A stretch of DNA of 64,000 nucleotides from Mycobacterium sp. SMC-2 (GCF_025263485.1 NZ_CP079863.1:1240001-1304000), one strand, 5' to 3'; shown: positions 40,221 through 49,497, counted from the stretch's first letter. The notes: a model not told the origin generated them from the sequence alone. Numbers and translations: made by a program.

Positions 40221-40236
40221 GGCAGGATCGTCAGGT

Positions 40237-41367
40237 ATGGATCAGCTATGGGTCAACCGGGCGGCCAGCTCCGAAGCCGCTGTCACGCAACGCCACCTGA
40301 AACGGCTATGGGGGCTGCCCGGCACCCAGCTGGGCGTGGTGGCGTGGCCGTCGACGCGGCGGGACCGGATGTTCGGCACCTGGCACTACTGGTGGCAGGC
40401 GCACCTGCTCGATTGCCTCGTCGACGCGCAGCTGCGCGATCCGCAACCGCAGCGGCGCACCCGGATCAACCGGCAGGTCCGCTCGCACCGGTTGCGCAAC
40501 AACTTTCGCTGGACCAACAACTACTACGACGACATGGCCTGGCTGGCGCTGGCGCTGGAACGCGCCGCCCGGATAGCCGGCGTCGAGCGCCATCGCGCGC
40601 TGCCCAAGCTGGCCGAGGAGTTCCTCGAGGCGTGGGTGCCCGAGGACGGCGGCGGCATCCCGTGGCGCAAGCAGGACCAGTTCTTCAACGCCCCGGCCAA
40701 CGGCCCGGCCGGGATCTTCCTGGCCCGCTACTCCGACCGCATGCGGCGCGCCCAGCAGATGGCCGACTGGATCGACGAGACCCTGATCGACCCGGAGACG
40801 CACCTGGTGTTCGACGGCATCAAGGCCGGCTCCCTGGTCCGCGCCCAGTACACCTATTGCCAGGGCGTGGTGCTCGGCCTGGAAACCGAACTCGCCGCAC
40901 GCACCCATGACGATCGGCACGGCCCGCGGGTGCATCGGCTCGTCGCCGCGGTCGCCGAACACATGGCGCCGTCGGGCGTGCTCGCCGGCGCCGGCGGCGG
41001 GGACGGCGGCCTGTTCGCCGGCATCACCGCGCGATACCTCGCGCTGGTCGCCACCACCCTGCCGGGTGAGGGGGCCGACGACGCCGCGGCCCGCGACACG
41101 GCCCGGCGGATCGTGCTGGCCAGCGCGAAGTCGGCGTGGGACTACCGGCAAACGGTGGACGGGCTGCCCCTGTTCGGCCCGTTCTGGGACCGCGACGCCG
41201 AGCTGCCCACCCGGGCGGGCGGGGACGCGCGGTTCGTCGACGGGGCGGTGAACGGTTCCGAGGTGGCCGAACGGGACCTGTCGGTGCAGCTGTCGGGGTG
41301 GATGCTGATGGAGGCCGCCTGTAACGTCACCGCCGAATCGTCGCACCAGGACAGGAGCGCTCAGTGA
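40237..41367 (+). CDS. Glycoside hydrolase family 76-type alpha-1,6-mannanase
   Basis: A 376-residue protein of the GH76 (alpha-1,6-mannanase) type. The catalytic Asp pair is seen as D98-D99 in [14 protein letters not shown], and other aromatic-rich repeats ([32 protein letters not shown]) fit the (alpha/alpha)6 barrel. There is no signal peptide, so it should act in the cytoplasm. It may trim alpha-1,6-mannan of lipomannan-type glycans. It follows coxE closely and its stop overlaps the CoA-transferase start. Corresponds to Rv0365c. Confidence 0.87.
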   Translation: MDQLWVNRAASSEAAVTQRHLKRLWGLPGTQLGVVAWPSTRRDRMFGTWHYWWQAHLLDCLVDAQLRDPQPQRRTRINRQVRSHRLRNNFRWTNNYYDDMAWLALALERAARIAGVERHRALPKLAEEFLEAWVPEDGGGIPWRKQDQFFNAPANGPAGIFLARYSDRMRRAQQMADWIDETLIDPETHLVFDGIKAGSLVRAQYTYCQGVVLGLETELAARTHDDRHGPRVHRLVAAVAEHMAPSGVLAGAGGGDGGLFAGITARYLALVATTLPGEGADDAAARDTARRIVLASAKSAWDYRQTVDGLPLFGPFWDRDAELPTRAGGDARFVDGAVNGSEVAERDLSVQLSGWMLMEAACNVTAESSHQDRSAQ

Positions 41368-42713
41368 ACAAAGTCCACCCCGACGCCGAGTCGGCACTGC
41401 AAGGGCTGCTGAAGGACGGCATCACCATCGCGGCGGGCGGTTTCGGTCTTTGCGGTATTCCGGAGAAGCTGATCCAGGCGCTGGTCGATAGCGGCATCAA
41501 GGACCTCACCATCGTCGGAAACAACGCCGGCGTCGATGATTTCGGCATGGGTCTGCTGCTCAAGGGCAGGCAGGTGAAGAAGGTGATCGCCTCCTACGTC
41601 GGGGAGAACAAGGAATTCGAGCGCCAGGTCTTGGCCGGCGAGCTGGACCTCGCGCTCACGCCCCAGGGCACGCTGGCAGAGAAGTTGCGCGCCGGCGGCG
41701 CCGGCATTCCCGGCTTCTATACGCGAACGGCCTACGGCACCACTCTCGCGGAGGGGAAGGACACCCGGGTCTTCGACGGCACCGAATACGTGCTGGAGGA
41801 AGGCATCCGGGCCGACGTGGCGATCGTCAAGGCGTGGAAGGGCGACAAGGCTGGCAACCTGGTCTACCGGAAGACCGCACGCAACTTCAACCCCATGATC
41901 GCCACCTGCGGCACCGTGACGGTAGCCGAGGTGGAAGAGCTGGTCGAGGTCGGCGACCTAGATCCCGACCTGGTCCATACCCCCGGCATTTACGTCGATC
42001 GCATCATTGAAGGCACCGGCTACGAGAAGCGCATCGAGTTCCGCACCACGAGCAGTGGTGCCGCGCTGAAGCACGACAGCCCCATTCGCGAGCGGATGGC
42101 CCGGCGCGCCGCCCAGGAATTGCGCGACGGCTATTACGTGAACCTCGGTATCGGGATTCCGACGTTGGTGGCCAACTTCATTCCCGACGACATCAGCGTC
42201 ACGCTGCAATCAGAAAACGGCTTGCTCGGCATCGGGGCGTACCCGAGCGAAGACGCCGTCGACCCCGATCTGGTCAACGCGGGTAAGCAAACCATCACCA
42301 GTCTCCCCGGGTCCAGCTTTTTCAGCAGCGCCGATTCATTCGCGATGATCCGAGGTGGTCACATCGACCTTTCCATCTTGGGCGCTCTGGAGGTCGCGGA
42401 GAACGGTGATCTGGCCAACTGGATGGTGCCGGGCAAGATGGTCAAGGGGCCGGGTGGCGCGATGGATCTGGTGTCAGGTGTCAAGCGGGTGATCGTGATC
42501 ATGGACCACACCGCCAAGGACGGCAGCCCCAAGATCCTCCGGCACTGCTCGCTCCCCCTCACCGGCAAGGGTGTGGTCGACATGATCATCACCAACTTGT
42601 GCGTCTTCGACGTCGAGCCGGGACGGGGGCTGACGCTCACCGAACTGCATCCCGGCGTGACGGTCGAGGAGGTCCGCGCCAACACCGGCTGCGACTTCAA
42701 AGTCGCGGTCTGA
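41364..42713 (+). CDS. Succinyl-CoA:3-ketoacid CoA-transferase, fused A and B subunits
   Basis: A 449-residue protein with both halves of a CoA-transferase in one chain. The A half has [16 protein letters not shown] near residue 30. The B half starts near residue 240 ([21 protein letters not shown]) and carries the catalytic Glu284 in SENGLLGIG, codon 42213-42215. It should activate acetoacetate using succinyl-CoA. Bacterial forms, including scoA/scoB of M. tuberculosis, are normally two genes; fused chains are typical of mitochondria. GTG start overlaps the GH76 stop. It is not at this place in the remembered M. tuberculosis order. Confidence 0.93.
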   Translation: MNKVHPDAESALQGLLKDGITIAAGGFGLCGIPEKLIQALVDSGIKDLTIVGNNAGVDDFGMGLLLKGRQVKKVIASYVGENKEFERQVLAGELDLALTPQGTLAEKLRAGGAGIPGFYTRTAYGTTLAEGKDTRVFDGTEYVLEEGIRADVAIVKAWKGDKAGNLVYRKTARNFNPMIATCGTVTVAEVEELVEVGDLDPDLVHTPGIYVDRIIEGTGYEKRIEFRTTSSGAALKHDSPIRERMARRAAQELRDGYYVNLGIGIPTLVANFIPDDISVTLQSENGLLGIGAYPSEDAVDPDLVNAGKQTITSLPGSSFFSSADSFAMIRGGHIDLSILGALEVAENGDLANWMVPGKMVKGPGGAMDLVSGVKRVIVIMDHTAKDGSPKILRHCSLPLTGKGVVDMIITNLCVFDVEPGRGLTLTELHPGVTVEEVRANTGCDFKVAV

Positions 42714-42733
42714 GTTCGCCCCTGCGCGGCCGG

Positions 42734-43426
42734 CTACTCGGGCGTCGTCAGTCGCTCGGGCTCCTTGTCGGCCACGGCCGCCGGGTGCCGCCGTCCCCGG
42801 GAGCTTCGCCAGACCGCGATTAGCGCCGGCATCAGGGAGACGACCAGGATCACCAGCAGGATTTTCTGCAGGTTGTGGTGCACGAACGGCACGTTGCCCA
42901 AGAAGTAGCCGGCCAGCGTCACACCGCCGCCCCACAGGATGCCGCCGACGATGTCGAAACCCAGGAACACCGGGTAGCGCATGTAGGACACCCCGGCGAC
43001 CGGCGGGACGAACGTCCGCACGAACGGCGCGAACCGGGCCAGGATGATCGCCCAGGGCCCGTATTTCTCGAAGAACGCGTGCGACTCGGTCACGTAGTGC
43101 TTCTTGAAGAAGCGGGAGTCTTCCTTCTTGAACAGCGCCGGGCCGATCCGCCGGCCGATGAAATAGCCGGTCTGATCGCCAAGTATCGCCACCAGCGCGA
43201 CGGCGGGCGCCATCACCCAGATGCTCGCCGGCGGGTTCGGGTGCGCGGCCAGCAGGCCGCCGGTGAACAACAGCGATTCGCCGGGCAGCAGCGGAAACAT
43301 CAGCCCGGTCTCGATGAAGACGATGACCAGAATGCCGGGCAGCACCGCGGACCCGAAGACGCCGTCGGCGCCCAACCAGTACATCGGGTCGAAGATGTGG
43401 GGCAGGGCCGTCACGGCGGTGCTCAT
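42734..43426 (-). CDS. DedA-family membrane protein
   Basis: A 230-residue polytopic protein. Family features are FIETGLMFPLLPGESLLFTGG, GDQTGYFIGRRIGPALF and RFAPFVRTFVPPVAGVSYM, including the conserved Arg residues and re-entrant loop. DedA proteins are thought to be undecaprenyl-phosphate or lipid flippases. Matches Rv0364. It is convergent with the CoA-transferase gene (20-bp gap) and divergent from fba. Confidence 0.93.
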   Translation of the reverse strand: MSTAVTALPHIFDPMYWLGADGVFGSAVLPGILVIVFIETGLMFPLLPGESLLFTGGLLAAHPNPPASIWVMAPAVALVAILGDQTGYFIGRRIGPALFKKEDSRFFKKHYVTESHAFFEKYGPWAIILARFAPFVRTFVPPVAGVSYMRYPVFLGFDIVGGILWGGGVTLAGYFLGNVPFVHHNLQKILLVILVVSLMPALIAVWRSSRGRRHPAAVADKEPERLTTPE

Positions 43427-43512
43427 GATTGCTCAACATACCGGCTCGGGGGTGAGCGCTCGGCCATCCTGGACGATACTTGAGTGCACCCGGCCGCAGC
43501 AGAGGAGTTCTC

Positions 43513-44550
43513 ATGCCCATCGCCACGCCCGAGGTGTACGCAGAGATGCTGGCCCGCGCCAAGGAGAACTCCTACGCATTCCCGGCCATCAACTGCACCT
43601 CCTCGGAGACCGTCAACGCCGCGATCAAGGGCTTCGCCGACGCCGGCAGCGACGGCATCATCCAGTTCTCCACCGGCGGTGCGGAATTCGCCTCCGGCCT
43701 GGGGGTGAAGGACATGGTGACCGGCGCGGTGGCGCTGGCCGAGTTCACCCGGGTGGTCGCGGACAGGTACCCGATCAACGTCGCGCTGCACACCGACCAC
43801 TGCCCCAAGGACAAGCTGGACAGCTACGTGCGGCCGCTACTGCAGATCTCCGCCCGGCGGGTGGCGGCCGGTGCGGACCCGCTGTTCGGATCGCACATGT
43901 GGGACGGCTCTGCCGTGCCGATCGACGAGAACCTGGCGATCGCGCAGGAACTGCTCAAGGAGGCCGCGGCCGCCAAGATCATCCTGGAGATCGAGATCGG
44001 CGTCGTGGGCGGCGAAGAGGACGGTGTCGCCCACGAGATCAACGACAAGCTCTACACCACCCCGGAGGACTTCGAGAAGACCCTCGACGCGCTGGGCCAC
44101 GGCGAGCACGGCAAGTACCTGCTGGCCGCGACGTTCGGCAACGTGCACGGCGTCTACAAGCCCGGCAACGTCAAGCTGCGCCCCGACATCCTGGCCCAGG
44201 GGCAGCGGGTGGCCGCGACCAAGCTGGGGCTGCCCGACAGCGCCAAGCCGTTCGACTTCGTCTTCCACGGCGGGTCGGGCTCGCTGAAGTCCGAGATCGA
44301 GGAGTCCCTGCGCTACGGCGTGGTGAAGATGAACGTCGACACCGACACCCAGTACGCGTTCACCCGCCCCATCGCCGGCCACATGTTCAGCAACTACGAC
44401 GGCGTGCTGAAGGTCGACGGCGAGGTGGGAGTCAAGAAGGTGTACGACCCGCGCAGCTACCTGAAGAAGGGCGAGGCCTCGATGAGCGAGCGTGTGGTGG
44501 AGGCCTGCGAGGACCTGCACTGCGCCGGAAAGTCCGTGGGCTCAAGCTAG
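43513..44550 (+). CDS. fba: Class II fructose-bisphosphate aldolase
   Basis: A 345-residue zinc-dependent aldolase of glycolysis and gluconeogenesis. The start is MPIATPEVYAEML, after AGGAG at 7 bases. Zinc ligands and catalytic residues are seen in ALHTDHCPKD, EIEIGVVGGEEDG and FVFHGGSGS. The segment YLLAATFGNVHGVY holds further metal ligands. Corresponds to Rv0363c. Confidence 0.98.
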   Translation: MPIATPEVYAEMLARAKENSYAFPAINCTSSETVNAAIKGFADAGSDGIIQFSTGGAEFASGLGVKDMVTGAVALAEFTRVVADRYPINVALHTDHCPKDKLDSYVRPLLQISARRVAAGADPLFGSHMWDGSAVPIDENLAIAQELLKEAAAAKIILEIEIGVVGGEEDGVAHEINDKLYTTPEDFEKTLDALGHGEHGKYLLAATFGNVHGVYKPGNVKLRPDILAQGQRVAATKLGLPDSAKPFDFVFHGGSGSLKSEIEESLRYGVVKMNVDTDTQYAFTRPIAGHMFSNYDGVLKVDGEVGVKKVYDPRSYLKKGEASMSERVVEACEDLHCAGKSVGSS

Positions 44551-44654
44551 CCGCTGATTTCGCCGCCAACGCCCGGCTCGCCGGGCACTTGGCACCGACC
44601 GTTCGGCTGGCCGGGCACTCGGCACAAGGCACAACCGCCCCGAGCTAGCCGCTG
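44545..44654. repeat. Short intergenic insertion with flanking 12-bp direct repeats
   Basis: AGCTAGCCGCTG occurs at 44545-44556 and 44643-44654, covering the stop codons of fba and of the convergent membrane protein. Between them are two 22-bp units at 44574-44595 and 44604-44625, alike at 20 of 22 positions (CGGCT-GCCGGGCACT-GGCAC). This looks like a duplication or small insertion in a gap that was once a 4-base stop overlap. Confidence 0.6.
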
Positions 44655-45475
44655 GGGGACTGGCAGATCTTCCACTGGTCGTCGCGGTACTGCAGGTCCA
44701 GGCTGCGGGTGGAACGGACCTGCGGGTCGTACGCCATGAACGTGGTGACGTTGGCCTCGGCGTGCTGGCCGTTGACCACCACCTGATCGATGCTGGCGAT
44801 CACCGGATACTGCCGGGCCGCCGAGACCCGGCGGTACGTCTCGTCCCACGCGTGCTCGTCGTAGTCCGCGTACCCGTCGCGGGTGGTGCCGCAGGTGATG
44901 GTGCGCAGCGTGGTCAGGTCGCCCTTTTGAATCGCGGTATCGAAGCTTTGGATGGTCGTGCGGACCATGTCTTCCTGCGACACCTTCGTGTGTTTGCCGC
45001 GGGTGAGCAGCACCGTGCCCAGGATGGCGATCGCGGCCAGCGCGAGCACGATCACCACCAGCGCCAGCACCCAGCCCCAGTTGATTTGCCGGGACGTGCG
45101 CAGCTTTCCGCCGAGGCGGGGTGGAATCGATTGCGGCACAGCAGCTTTTTGCGGCGTACCGAGCTGCGCTGTCATTCCTTCACCAGGTGTCGAGAAGGCC
45201 TCGGTGGCGGGCTCCGGGGTGGTGGCGATCACCGTGGTCTCTTTCGCGTCGAAACCGGGCGCGGTGAAGCGGCGCTCGCGCTGCTGGCCGTCGGCGCCCT
45301 CCGCGGGATCCCCGCGATCGCCGCCGGAATCGGGCCTGATCACGACGGTTTCGGTCTCGGAGTCGCTTCCTACCAGCGGGACGCTCTCGGTCGCGTCCTC
45401 GCCTGATTGCGCGGACCATTCGTGCCCAGGCGGATCCGGCGTGCCGCCGCGGTCGGGCTCGGGTGGCTGGGGCAT
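44645..45475 (-). CDS. Single-pass membrane protein (Rv0361-like)
   Basis: A 276-residue protein. The first 130 residues are acidic and disordered, with two patches around FTAPGFDAKETTVIATTPEP that could be interaction sites. One helix follows (WGWVLALVVIVLALAAIAIL). The exported C-terminal domain of about 105 residues has two Cys (ITCGTTRDGY, ICQSPSG) and resembles small NTF2/Rv0361-like folds (VRTTIQSFDTAIQKGDLTTLRTI). Role unknown. Corresponds to Rv0361 by position. Confidence 0.82.
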   Translation of the reverse strand: MPQPPEPDRGGTPDPPGHEWSAQSGEDATESVPLVGSDSETETVVIRPDSGGDRGDPAEGADGQQRERRFTAPGFDAKETTVIATTPEPATEAFSTPGEGMTAQLGTPQKAAVPQSIPPRLGGKLRTSRQINWGWVLALVVIVLALAAIAILGTVLLTRGKHTKVSQEDMVRTTIQSFDTAIQKGDLTTLRTITCGTTRDGYADYDEHAWDETYRRVSAARQYPVIASIDQVVVNGQHAEANVTTFMAYDPQVRSTRSLDLQYRDDQWKICQSPSG

Positions 45476-45598
45476 GAGTACGGCTGTCCTCCGCTATCGG
45501 GTGGGGATAGTTGGAGCTTAGCGACCCGCCCCCCTCGATGGGGTGATGGTCGAGGTCCGGCGGCCCGCCGAAACGGGGCGGCTGGGAGGATGGGAGCC

Positions 45599-46012
45599 AT
45601 GACGCCGCCGCGAGACCTTCTGGGACCCGATCCGACGATGCTGCCGGGCGATCCCGACGCCGAGGCGGAACTGCTCGCCGGCGAGAAGCCCGCCATCGTC
45701 GCCGCCGCGCACCCGTCGGCGTCGGTGGCCTGGGCGGCGCTGGCCGAGCAGGCGCTGGCCGACGAGCAGGCCATCACGGCGTATGCGTATGCCCGCACCG
45801 GCTATCACCGCGGCCTGGACCAGCTGCGCCGAAACGGGTGGAAGGGCTTCGGCCCGGTGCCGTATTCGCACGAGCCCAACCGCGGATTCCTGCGCTGCGT
45901 TGCGGCCCTGGCGCGGGCCGCCGACACGATCGGCGAACCCGACGAGTACCTGCGCTGCCTGGACCTGCTCGACGATTGCGATCCCGCGGCGCGGCCGGCG
46001 CTGGGGCTCTAG
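45599..46012 (+). CDS. DUF3151 family protein
   Basis: A 137-residue soluble protein. It is largely helical with PTMLPGDPDAEAELLAGEKP at the start and a tetratricopeptide-like feel (AWAALAEQALADEQAITAYAYARTGYHRGLDQLRR). I recognise DUF3151 and the match to Rv0360c. The ATG at 45599 follows GGGAG by 2-4 bases. Its stop overlaps that of the convergent CDF transporter by four bases. Function unknown. Confidence 0.85.
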   Translation: MTPPRDLLGPDPTMLPGDPDAEAELLAGEKPAIVAAAHPSASVAWAALAEQALADEQAITAYAYARTGYHRGLDQLRRNGWKGFGPVPYSHEPNRGFLRCVAALARAADTIGEPDEYLRCLDLLDDCDPAARPALGL

Positions 46013-46905
46013 AAGTTCTCCGAACAGCCCGCGTCGCCGGGCCCGTCGATCTGGACGGTGGCGTGTTGCAGCCCGCGCTCCGCCAGCACGGAACGGGCGT
46101 CCTGCAGCACCCGGGCGGAGTCGCCGGTGCTGCGCAAGTGCGCGGTGCACATGTCCTTGCCCGGTGACAGCGTCCAGACATGCAGGTCGTGCACCTCGGT
46201 CACGCCGTCGACCGCGGATAGCGCGGAGCGCAGCTCGTCCACGTCGATGTGGGTCGGCGACGATTCGGAGAGGATGCGCAGCGCGTCGCGGGCCAGCGAG
46301 ATGGCCCGGGGCAGGACCCACAGCGCGACCAGCACGGCCACCACCACGTCGGCATACGGCCAGTGCGTCGTGACGGTGACGATGCCGGCGATCAGCACGC
46401 CCAGGCTGCCGACGCTGTCGGCGGCCACCTCCATGTAGGCGCCCTTGACGGCCAGGCTCTCCCCCGAGTGGGACCGCAGCAGCAGCGCGACCACGAGGTT
46501 GGCGAGCAGGCCGGCCAGCGCGACCACGATCATCGGCACGCCGGGGATCGACGGCGTTTCCCGCAGCCGCTGGATCGCCTCCCAGAGGATGAACAGCGCG
46601 ACCCCCATCAGCAGCCCCGCGTTGGCGACCGCCGTGAAGACCTCGGCCCGGTGCCAGCCGTAGGTCCGCGACGGTGACGAGCTACCCCGGCGCGCCAGGG
46701 TGAGGGCGGCCAGGCCCATGAAGACGGCGACGACGTCGGTCAGCATGTGGCCCGCGTCGGCCAGCAGTGCGATCGAGTTGATCAGGAGCGAGGTGGTCAA
46801 CTCCACGACGAAGAATGCCGCCAGAATCGCGGCGGCGATCATCATGCGGGGGATCAGCCGCGACCCATCGGTCTCGGCGGGACTGTGATTGTGGCCGGCG
46901 CCCAT
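46009..46905 (-). CDS. Cation diffusion facilitator (CDF) metal exporter
   Basis: A 298-residue transporter with six membrane helices and a C-terminal cytoplasmic domain. The TM2 metal site is LLADAGHMLTDVVAVFMG (HxxxD). In TM5, the usual HxxxD is ExxxD (YMEVAADSVGSLGV), which may change metal preference. The N-terminus carries MGAGHNHS, a His-containing tag typical of zinc/cobalt exporters. I chose ATG 46905 over GTG 46929 because the latter start lies inside the inverted repeat upstream. Its metal is not certain. Confidence 0.9.
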   Translation of the reverse strand: MGAGHNHSPAETDGSRLIPRMMIAAAILAAFFVVELTTSLLINSIALLADAGHMLTDVVAVFMGLAALTLARRGSSSPSRTYGWHRAEVFTAVANAGLLMGVALFILWEAIQRLRETPSIPGVPMIVVALAGLLANLVVALLLRSHSGESLAVKGAYMEVAADSVGSLGVLIAGIVTVTTHWPYADVVVAVLVALWVLPRAISLARDALRILSESSPTHIDVDELRSALSAVDGVTEVHDLHVWTLSPGKDMCTAHLRSTGDSARVLQDARSVLAERGLQHATVQIDGPGDAGCSENF

Positions 46906-46916
46906 GGCGTGCAATC

Positions 46917-46934
46917 TATGCGGATTCACGCATA
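46917..46934. promoter_or_regulatory. Candidate metal-responsive operator upstream of the CDF gene
   Basis: TATGCG-N6-CGCATA, a perfect 6-bp inverted repeat 11 bp upstream of the CDF start codon. Its size and position suit an ArsR/SmtB-type metal sensor site. No such sensor gene is in the window. Inference only. Confidence 0.45.
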
Positions 46935-46945
46935 TATGGCAAGGG

Positions 46946-47719
46946 TCAGAACCAGCGGCTCCAGAAGCGGGTCAGGATGTTGCCCGCCGACACCAGCCAG
47001 GCCGGCACCCCGGAGAATTCGAACAGCCAGAGCACCATCTGAAAGAACCAGTGGCCGGCCGGCAGGAGCAGGAACAGCAGGATGAAAAGGCCCCACTGCT
47101 TGGCGGGCGCCACCGCGCGCTGCGTCTCGGGACTCAGGTGCGGTTCCAGGGCGTCGTAGCCGTCCAGGCCCGGAATGGGCAGTACGTTCAGCACGAGCGC
47201 GGTCAGCTGCAGGAACCCCAGGAAGGCCACGCCCGCCCACAGCACCGCGTGGGCCGGGTCGTAGAGCGCCCGCGTCAGGACCAGCAGCAGCACCGCCAAC
47301 ACCAGGTTCGCCGCCGGGCCCGCCAGGCTGACCAGGGTGCGCCGGGTCGGCGTCATGAACCAGGTCCGCACGTAGACGGCGGCGCCCGGCAGGCCGATCC
47401 CGCCCAGCGCGATGACCACCATCGGCAGCAGGAGCGACAGCGCGGGATGGCTGTAGCGCCGCGGATCCAACGTCAGGTAACCGCGCACGGCGGCGTCGTG
47501 GTCACCGAAGCGCCAGGCCGTCACCGCGTGGCCGAACTCGTGCAGGCACAGCGACACCAGCCAGCCGGCGATGACGAAGGTGAACACCCCGACGTACGCC
47601 AGCGGTCGCACGCTCGTGCCGGCCAGCCAGGCCAGCACGCCGCCGAGCGCCGTCAAGCCCACCAGGGCCAGGAAGATGGGGCTGGGGCGCACCGTTTCGC
47701 GCCGGGCGGGCAGGCTCAC
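46946..47719 (-). CDS. Site-2-protease-type M50 metalloprotease
   Basis: A 257-residue membrane protein with about six helices. The zinc site is HEFGH (H60, E61, H64 in SLCLHEFGHAVTAW). The third ligand is likely the Asp in LPIPGLDGYDAL. It should cut a membrane substrate by regulated intramembrane proteolysis. GTG start. Corresponds to Rv0359. The gene directly follows (9-bp gap) the Rv0358-like gene on the same strand. Confidence 0.9.
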   Translation of the reverse strand: MSLPARRETVRPSPIFLALVGLTALGGVLAWLAGTSVRPLAYVGVFTFVIAGWLVSLCLHEFGHAVTAWRFGDHDAAVRGYLTLDPRRYSHPALSLLLPMVVIALGGIGLPGAAVYVRTWFMTPTRRTLVSLAGPAANLVLAVLLLVLTRALYDPAHAVLWAGVAFLGFLQLTALVLNVLPIPGLDGYDALEPHLSPETQRAVAPAKQWGLFILLFLLLPAGHWFFQMVLWLFEFSGVPAWLVSAGNILTRFWSRWF

Positions 47720-47728
47720 CGGTCGAAA

Positions 47729-48343
47729 CTATCGGACCGCCAGCCAGCCTTCGACGTTGCGGTAGAACGTCGAACGGCGCGCCGGGCGCGGCCCGGGCAC
47801 CCCGTCGCGCACCACGGTGACCCCGGTGCTGCCCAGCTGGACCGCGCGCCCGGCGACCCAGCGTCGCCAACCCGTCGGCACGCGGGCGCGCAGGCCCGGC
47901 ACGGCCAGCGTCGGCTCGATGTCGACGCCCGGGGCGTCGCCGTCGAACAACGTGGTGTCGTCGACGACCGCCTCGCCGCGGAGGAGCGGCTCATCCGGCG
48001 GCACCCAGCGCGCCCGCCCGACGACCACCGATCCGGTCTCGTCGCGGACCAGCGTCACGCGCCGCGCCGCCCCTCGGCGGGCGCGCCGCGCCGCGCGGCG
48101 GCCGGACGGTAGCCGATAGATCCGCGTCGCGCGGGTGCGCCGGCGCGGCACGTAGGCCACCTCGATGTCGAGTAGGCCGGCGCGCAGCAACCGGGTCAGC
48201 ACGGCGGCCAGGTCGGCGTCGGCGCCGACGACCACCAGCCGTCCGTACGGCCCGATCGCGGCGTCGAGGTCGTGGACCGGCAGGCCGGCCAGCGGCCGCG
48301 GCACCCGGCGGTCACCGAACGGCAACACCGCTACTTGACTCAC
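47729..48343 (-). CDS. Conserved hypothetical protein (Rv0358-like)
   Basis: A 204-residue, strongly basic protein in the middle (RRAARRARRGAARR). There is a Rossmann-like opening (AIGPYGRLVVVGADADLAAVL) but no catalytic motif I recognise. GTG start at 48343 (SQVAVLPFG). It precedes the M50 protease gene on the same strand. Function unknown; the match to Rv0358 is by position. Confidence 0.75.
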   Translation of the reverse strand: MSQVAVLPFGDRRVPRPLAGLPVHDLDAAIGPYGRLVVVGADADLAAVLTRLLRAGLLDIEVAYVPRRRTRATRIYRLPSGRRAARRARRGAARRVTLVRDETGSVVVGRARWVPPDEPLLRGEAVVDDTTLFDGDAPGVDIEPTLAVPGLRARVPTGWRRWVAGRAVQLGSTGVTVVRDGVPGPRPARRSTFYRNVEGWLAVR

Positions 48344-48392
48344 CAGTTATCCACTTCAGTAGCACCAATGCCTTTGTCGCCCAACATCTCTC

Positions 48393-48411
48393 ATCTGGTC
48401 GACGACCAGAT
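48393..48411. promoter_or_regulatory. Perfect 19-bp palindrome in a divergent intergenic region
   Basis: ATCTGGTCG-A-CGACCAGAT, 9-bp arms around a single base. It lies between the Rv0358-like gene and the phosphatase-like gene, which are transcribed apart. It is a good candidate operator for a dimeric regulator. It could instead be chance inside a small open frame (48368-48529). Confidence 0.5.
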
Positions 48412-48537
48412 CACTTGGGCGCTGGATGATCTCGTCATAACGACGCGGTCACAACATGGTTTCGGACTGCGAAAGTTGTTGCGCCACCGCCTGGTAACAA
48501 CCGGATACTTTACACCTGCCACCGGGTAAGCCAACGA

Positions 48538-49497
48538 GTGGCTAAGAGAACGGAGAACCGCCATTCGCCGACTCACCACGCGCGTCCATTGCTGACGAAG
48601 CAGCTTAGCCGTATTGGCGCCGTAGCGCTTTCGTCTGCCCTGCTGTGCGTCGCGCCCGCAACGGCCTCGGCCGACGAATCGATCGTCATCGACTTGGTGC
48701 GGCATGGCCAGTCGGAAGGCAACGCGGCGCACGTGATCGACACTTCGGTGCCCGGAACGGTACTGACCACGCTCGGCCAGCAACAGGCGCAGAACATCGC
48801 CAACGCGCTCGCCGCGCAGGGCCCGGTCGCTGGGATCTTCGCGTCGCAGCTGATCAGGACGCAGCAGACCGCGGCGCCGTTGGCGGCCATGTTGGGGATG
48901 AATGTTCAGGCTTTGCCCGGGCTCAACGAGATCGACGCCGGCGCTTTCAATGGCTTACCGCAGTTCAGCCTTTGGGGGCTGGTATACCTGCTGGGCCCCG
49001 TGGCGTGGTTGCTCGGGTTGCGTATCGTGCCGATGCTGGCTCCGGGCTCCACCGACGTCAACGGGTTCGAATTCCACAAACGCTTCGACGGCGCGCTGCA
49101 AACGATGTACGGCAACGCGGCGACCAACGCGAGTCGCTTCAACGACTCCCTGCAACTGATGTACGGCAACGCCATGGCCAACCCGGTCCGGTCGGCGGGC
49201 GGCAAGATCACCGAAGTGGCGTTCTCCAGCGAGTTCACGATCGGCGTCGGGACGATGATGAGCGTCAGGAACCCCAATCCGCTGCTCCTGCTCTTCGACC
49301 CGCTGCCCAACGCCGGCATCGTCGTCATCCAGGGCAATCCGCACGATGGCTGGACGCTGGTCAGTTGGAACGGGAAACCAGTGTGGCAGGGTTGGGCGGC
49401 CAAGCGGCCCGTCCGTGACCGCCAGCCCTTGTGCCTGATGTTGGACGCGCCGACCGCCGGCGGTGTATGCGCGGCCAAACCGGCCCCGACGGCGTAG
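48538..49497 (+). CDS. Secreted histidine-phosphatase-family protein, possibly inactive
   Basis: A 319-residue protein. A signal peptide ends at ASA (SRIGAVALSSALLCVAPATASA) after a basic N-terminus. The RHG core is LVRHGQSEGN with the catalytic His, and a typical DGS/ASQLIRTQQTA region follows. The second catalytic His, usually in a SHG motif, is not visible: the matching part reads AFSSEFTIGVGTM. So activity is doubtful. GTG start at 48538. The mature part is exported. Confidence 0.8.
   Translation: MAKRTENRHSPTHHARPLLTKQLSRIGAVALSSALLCVAPATASADESIVIDLVRHGQSEGNAAHVIDTSVPGTVLTTLGQQQAQNIANALAAQGPVAGIFASQLIRTQQTAAPLAAMLGMNVQALPGLNEIDAGAFNGLPQFSLWGLVYLLGPVAWLLGLRIVPMLAPGSTDVNGFEFHKRFDGALQTMYGNAATNASRFNDSLQLMYGNAMANPVRSAGGKITEVAFSSEFTIGVGTMMSVRNPNPLLLLFDPLPNAGIVVIQGNPHDGWTLVSWNGKPVWQGWAAKRPVRDRQPLCLMLDAPTAGGVCAAKPAPTA

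Noticed and set aside
48368..48529. 53-codon plus-strand open frame (MPLSPNISHLVDDQITWALD)
   Set aside because: It contains the 19-bp palindrome, has no ribosome-binding site and no family I recognise. It may be an upstream leader or chance.
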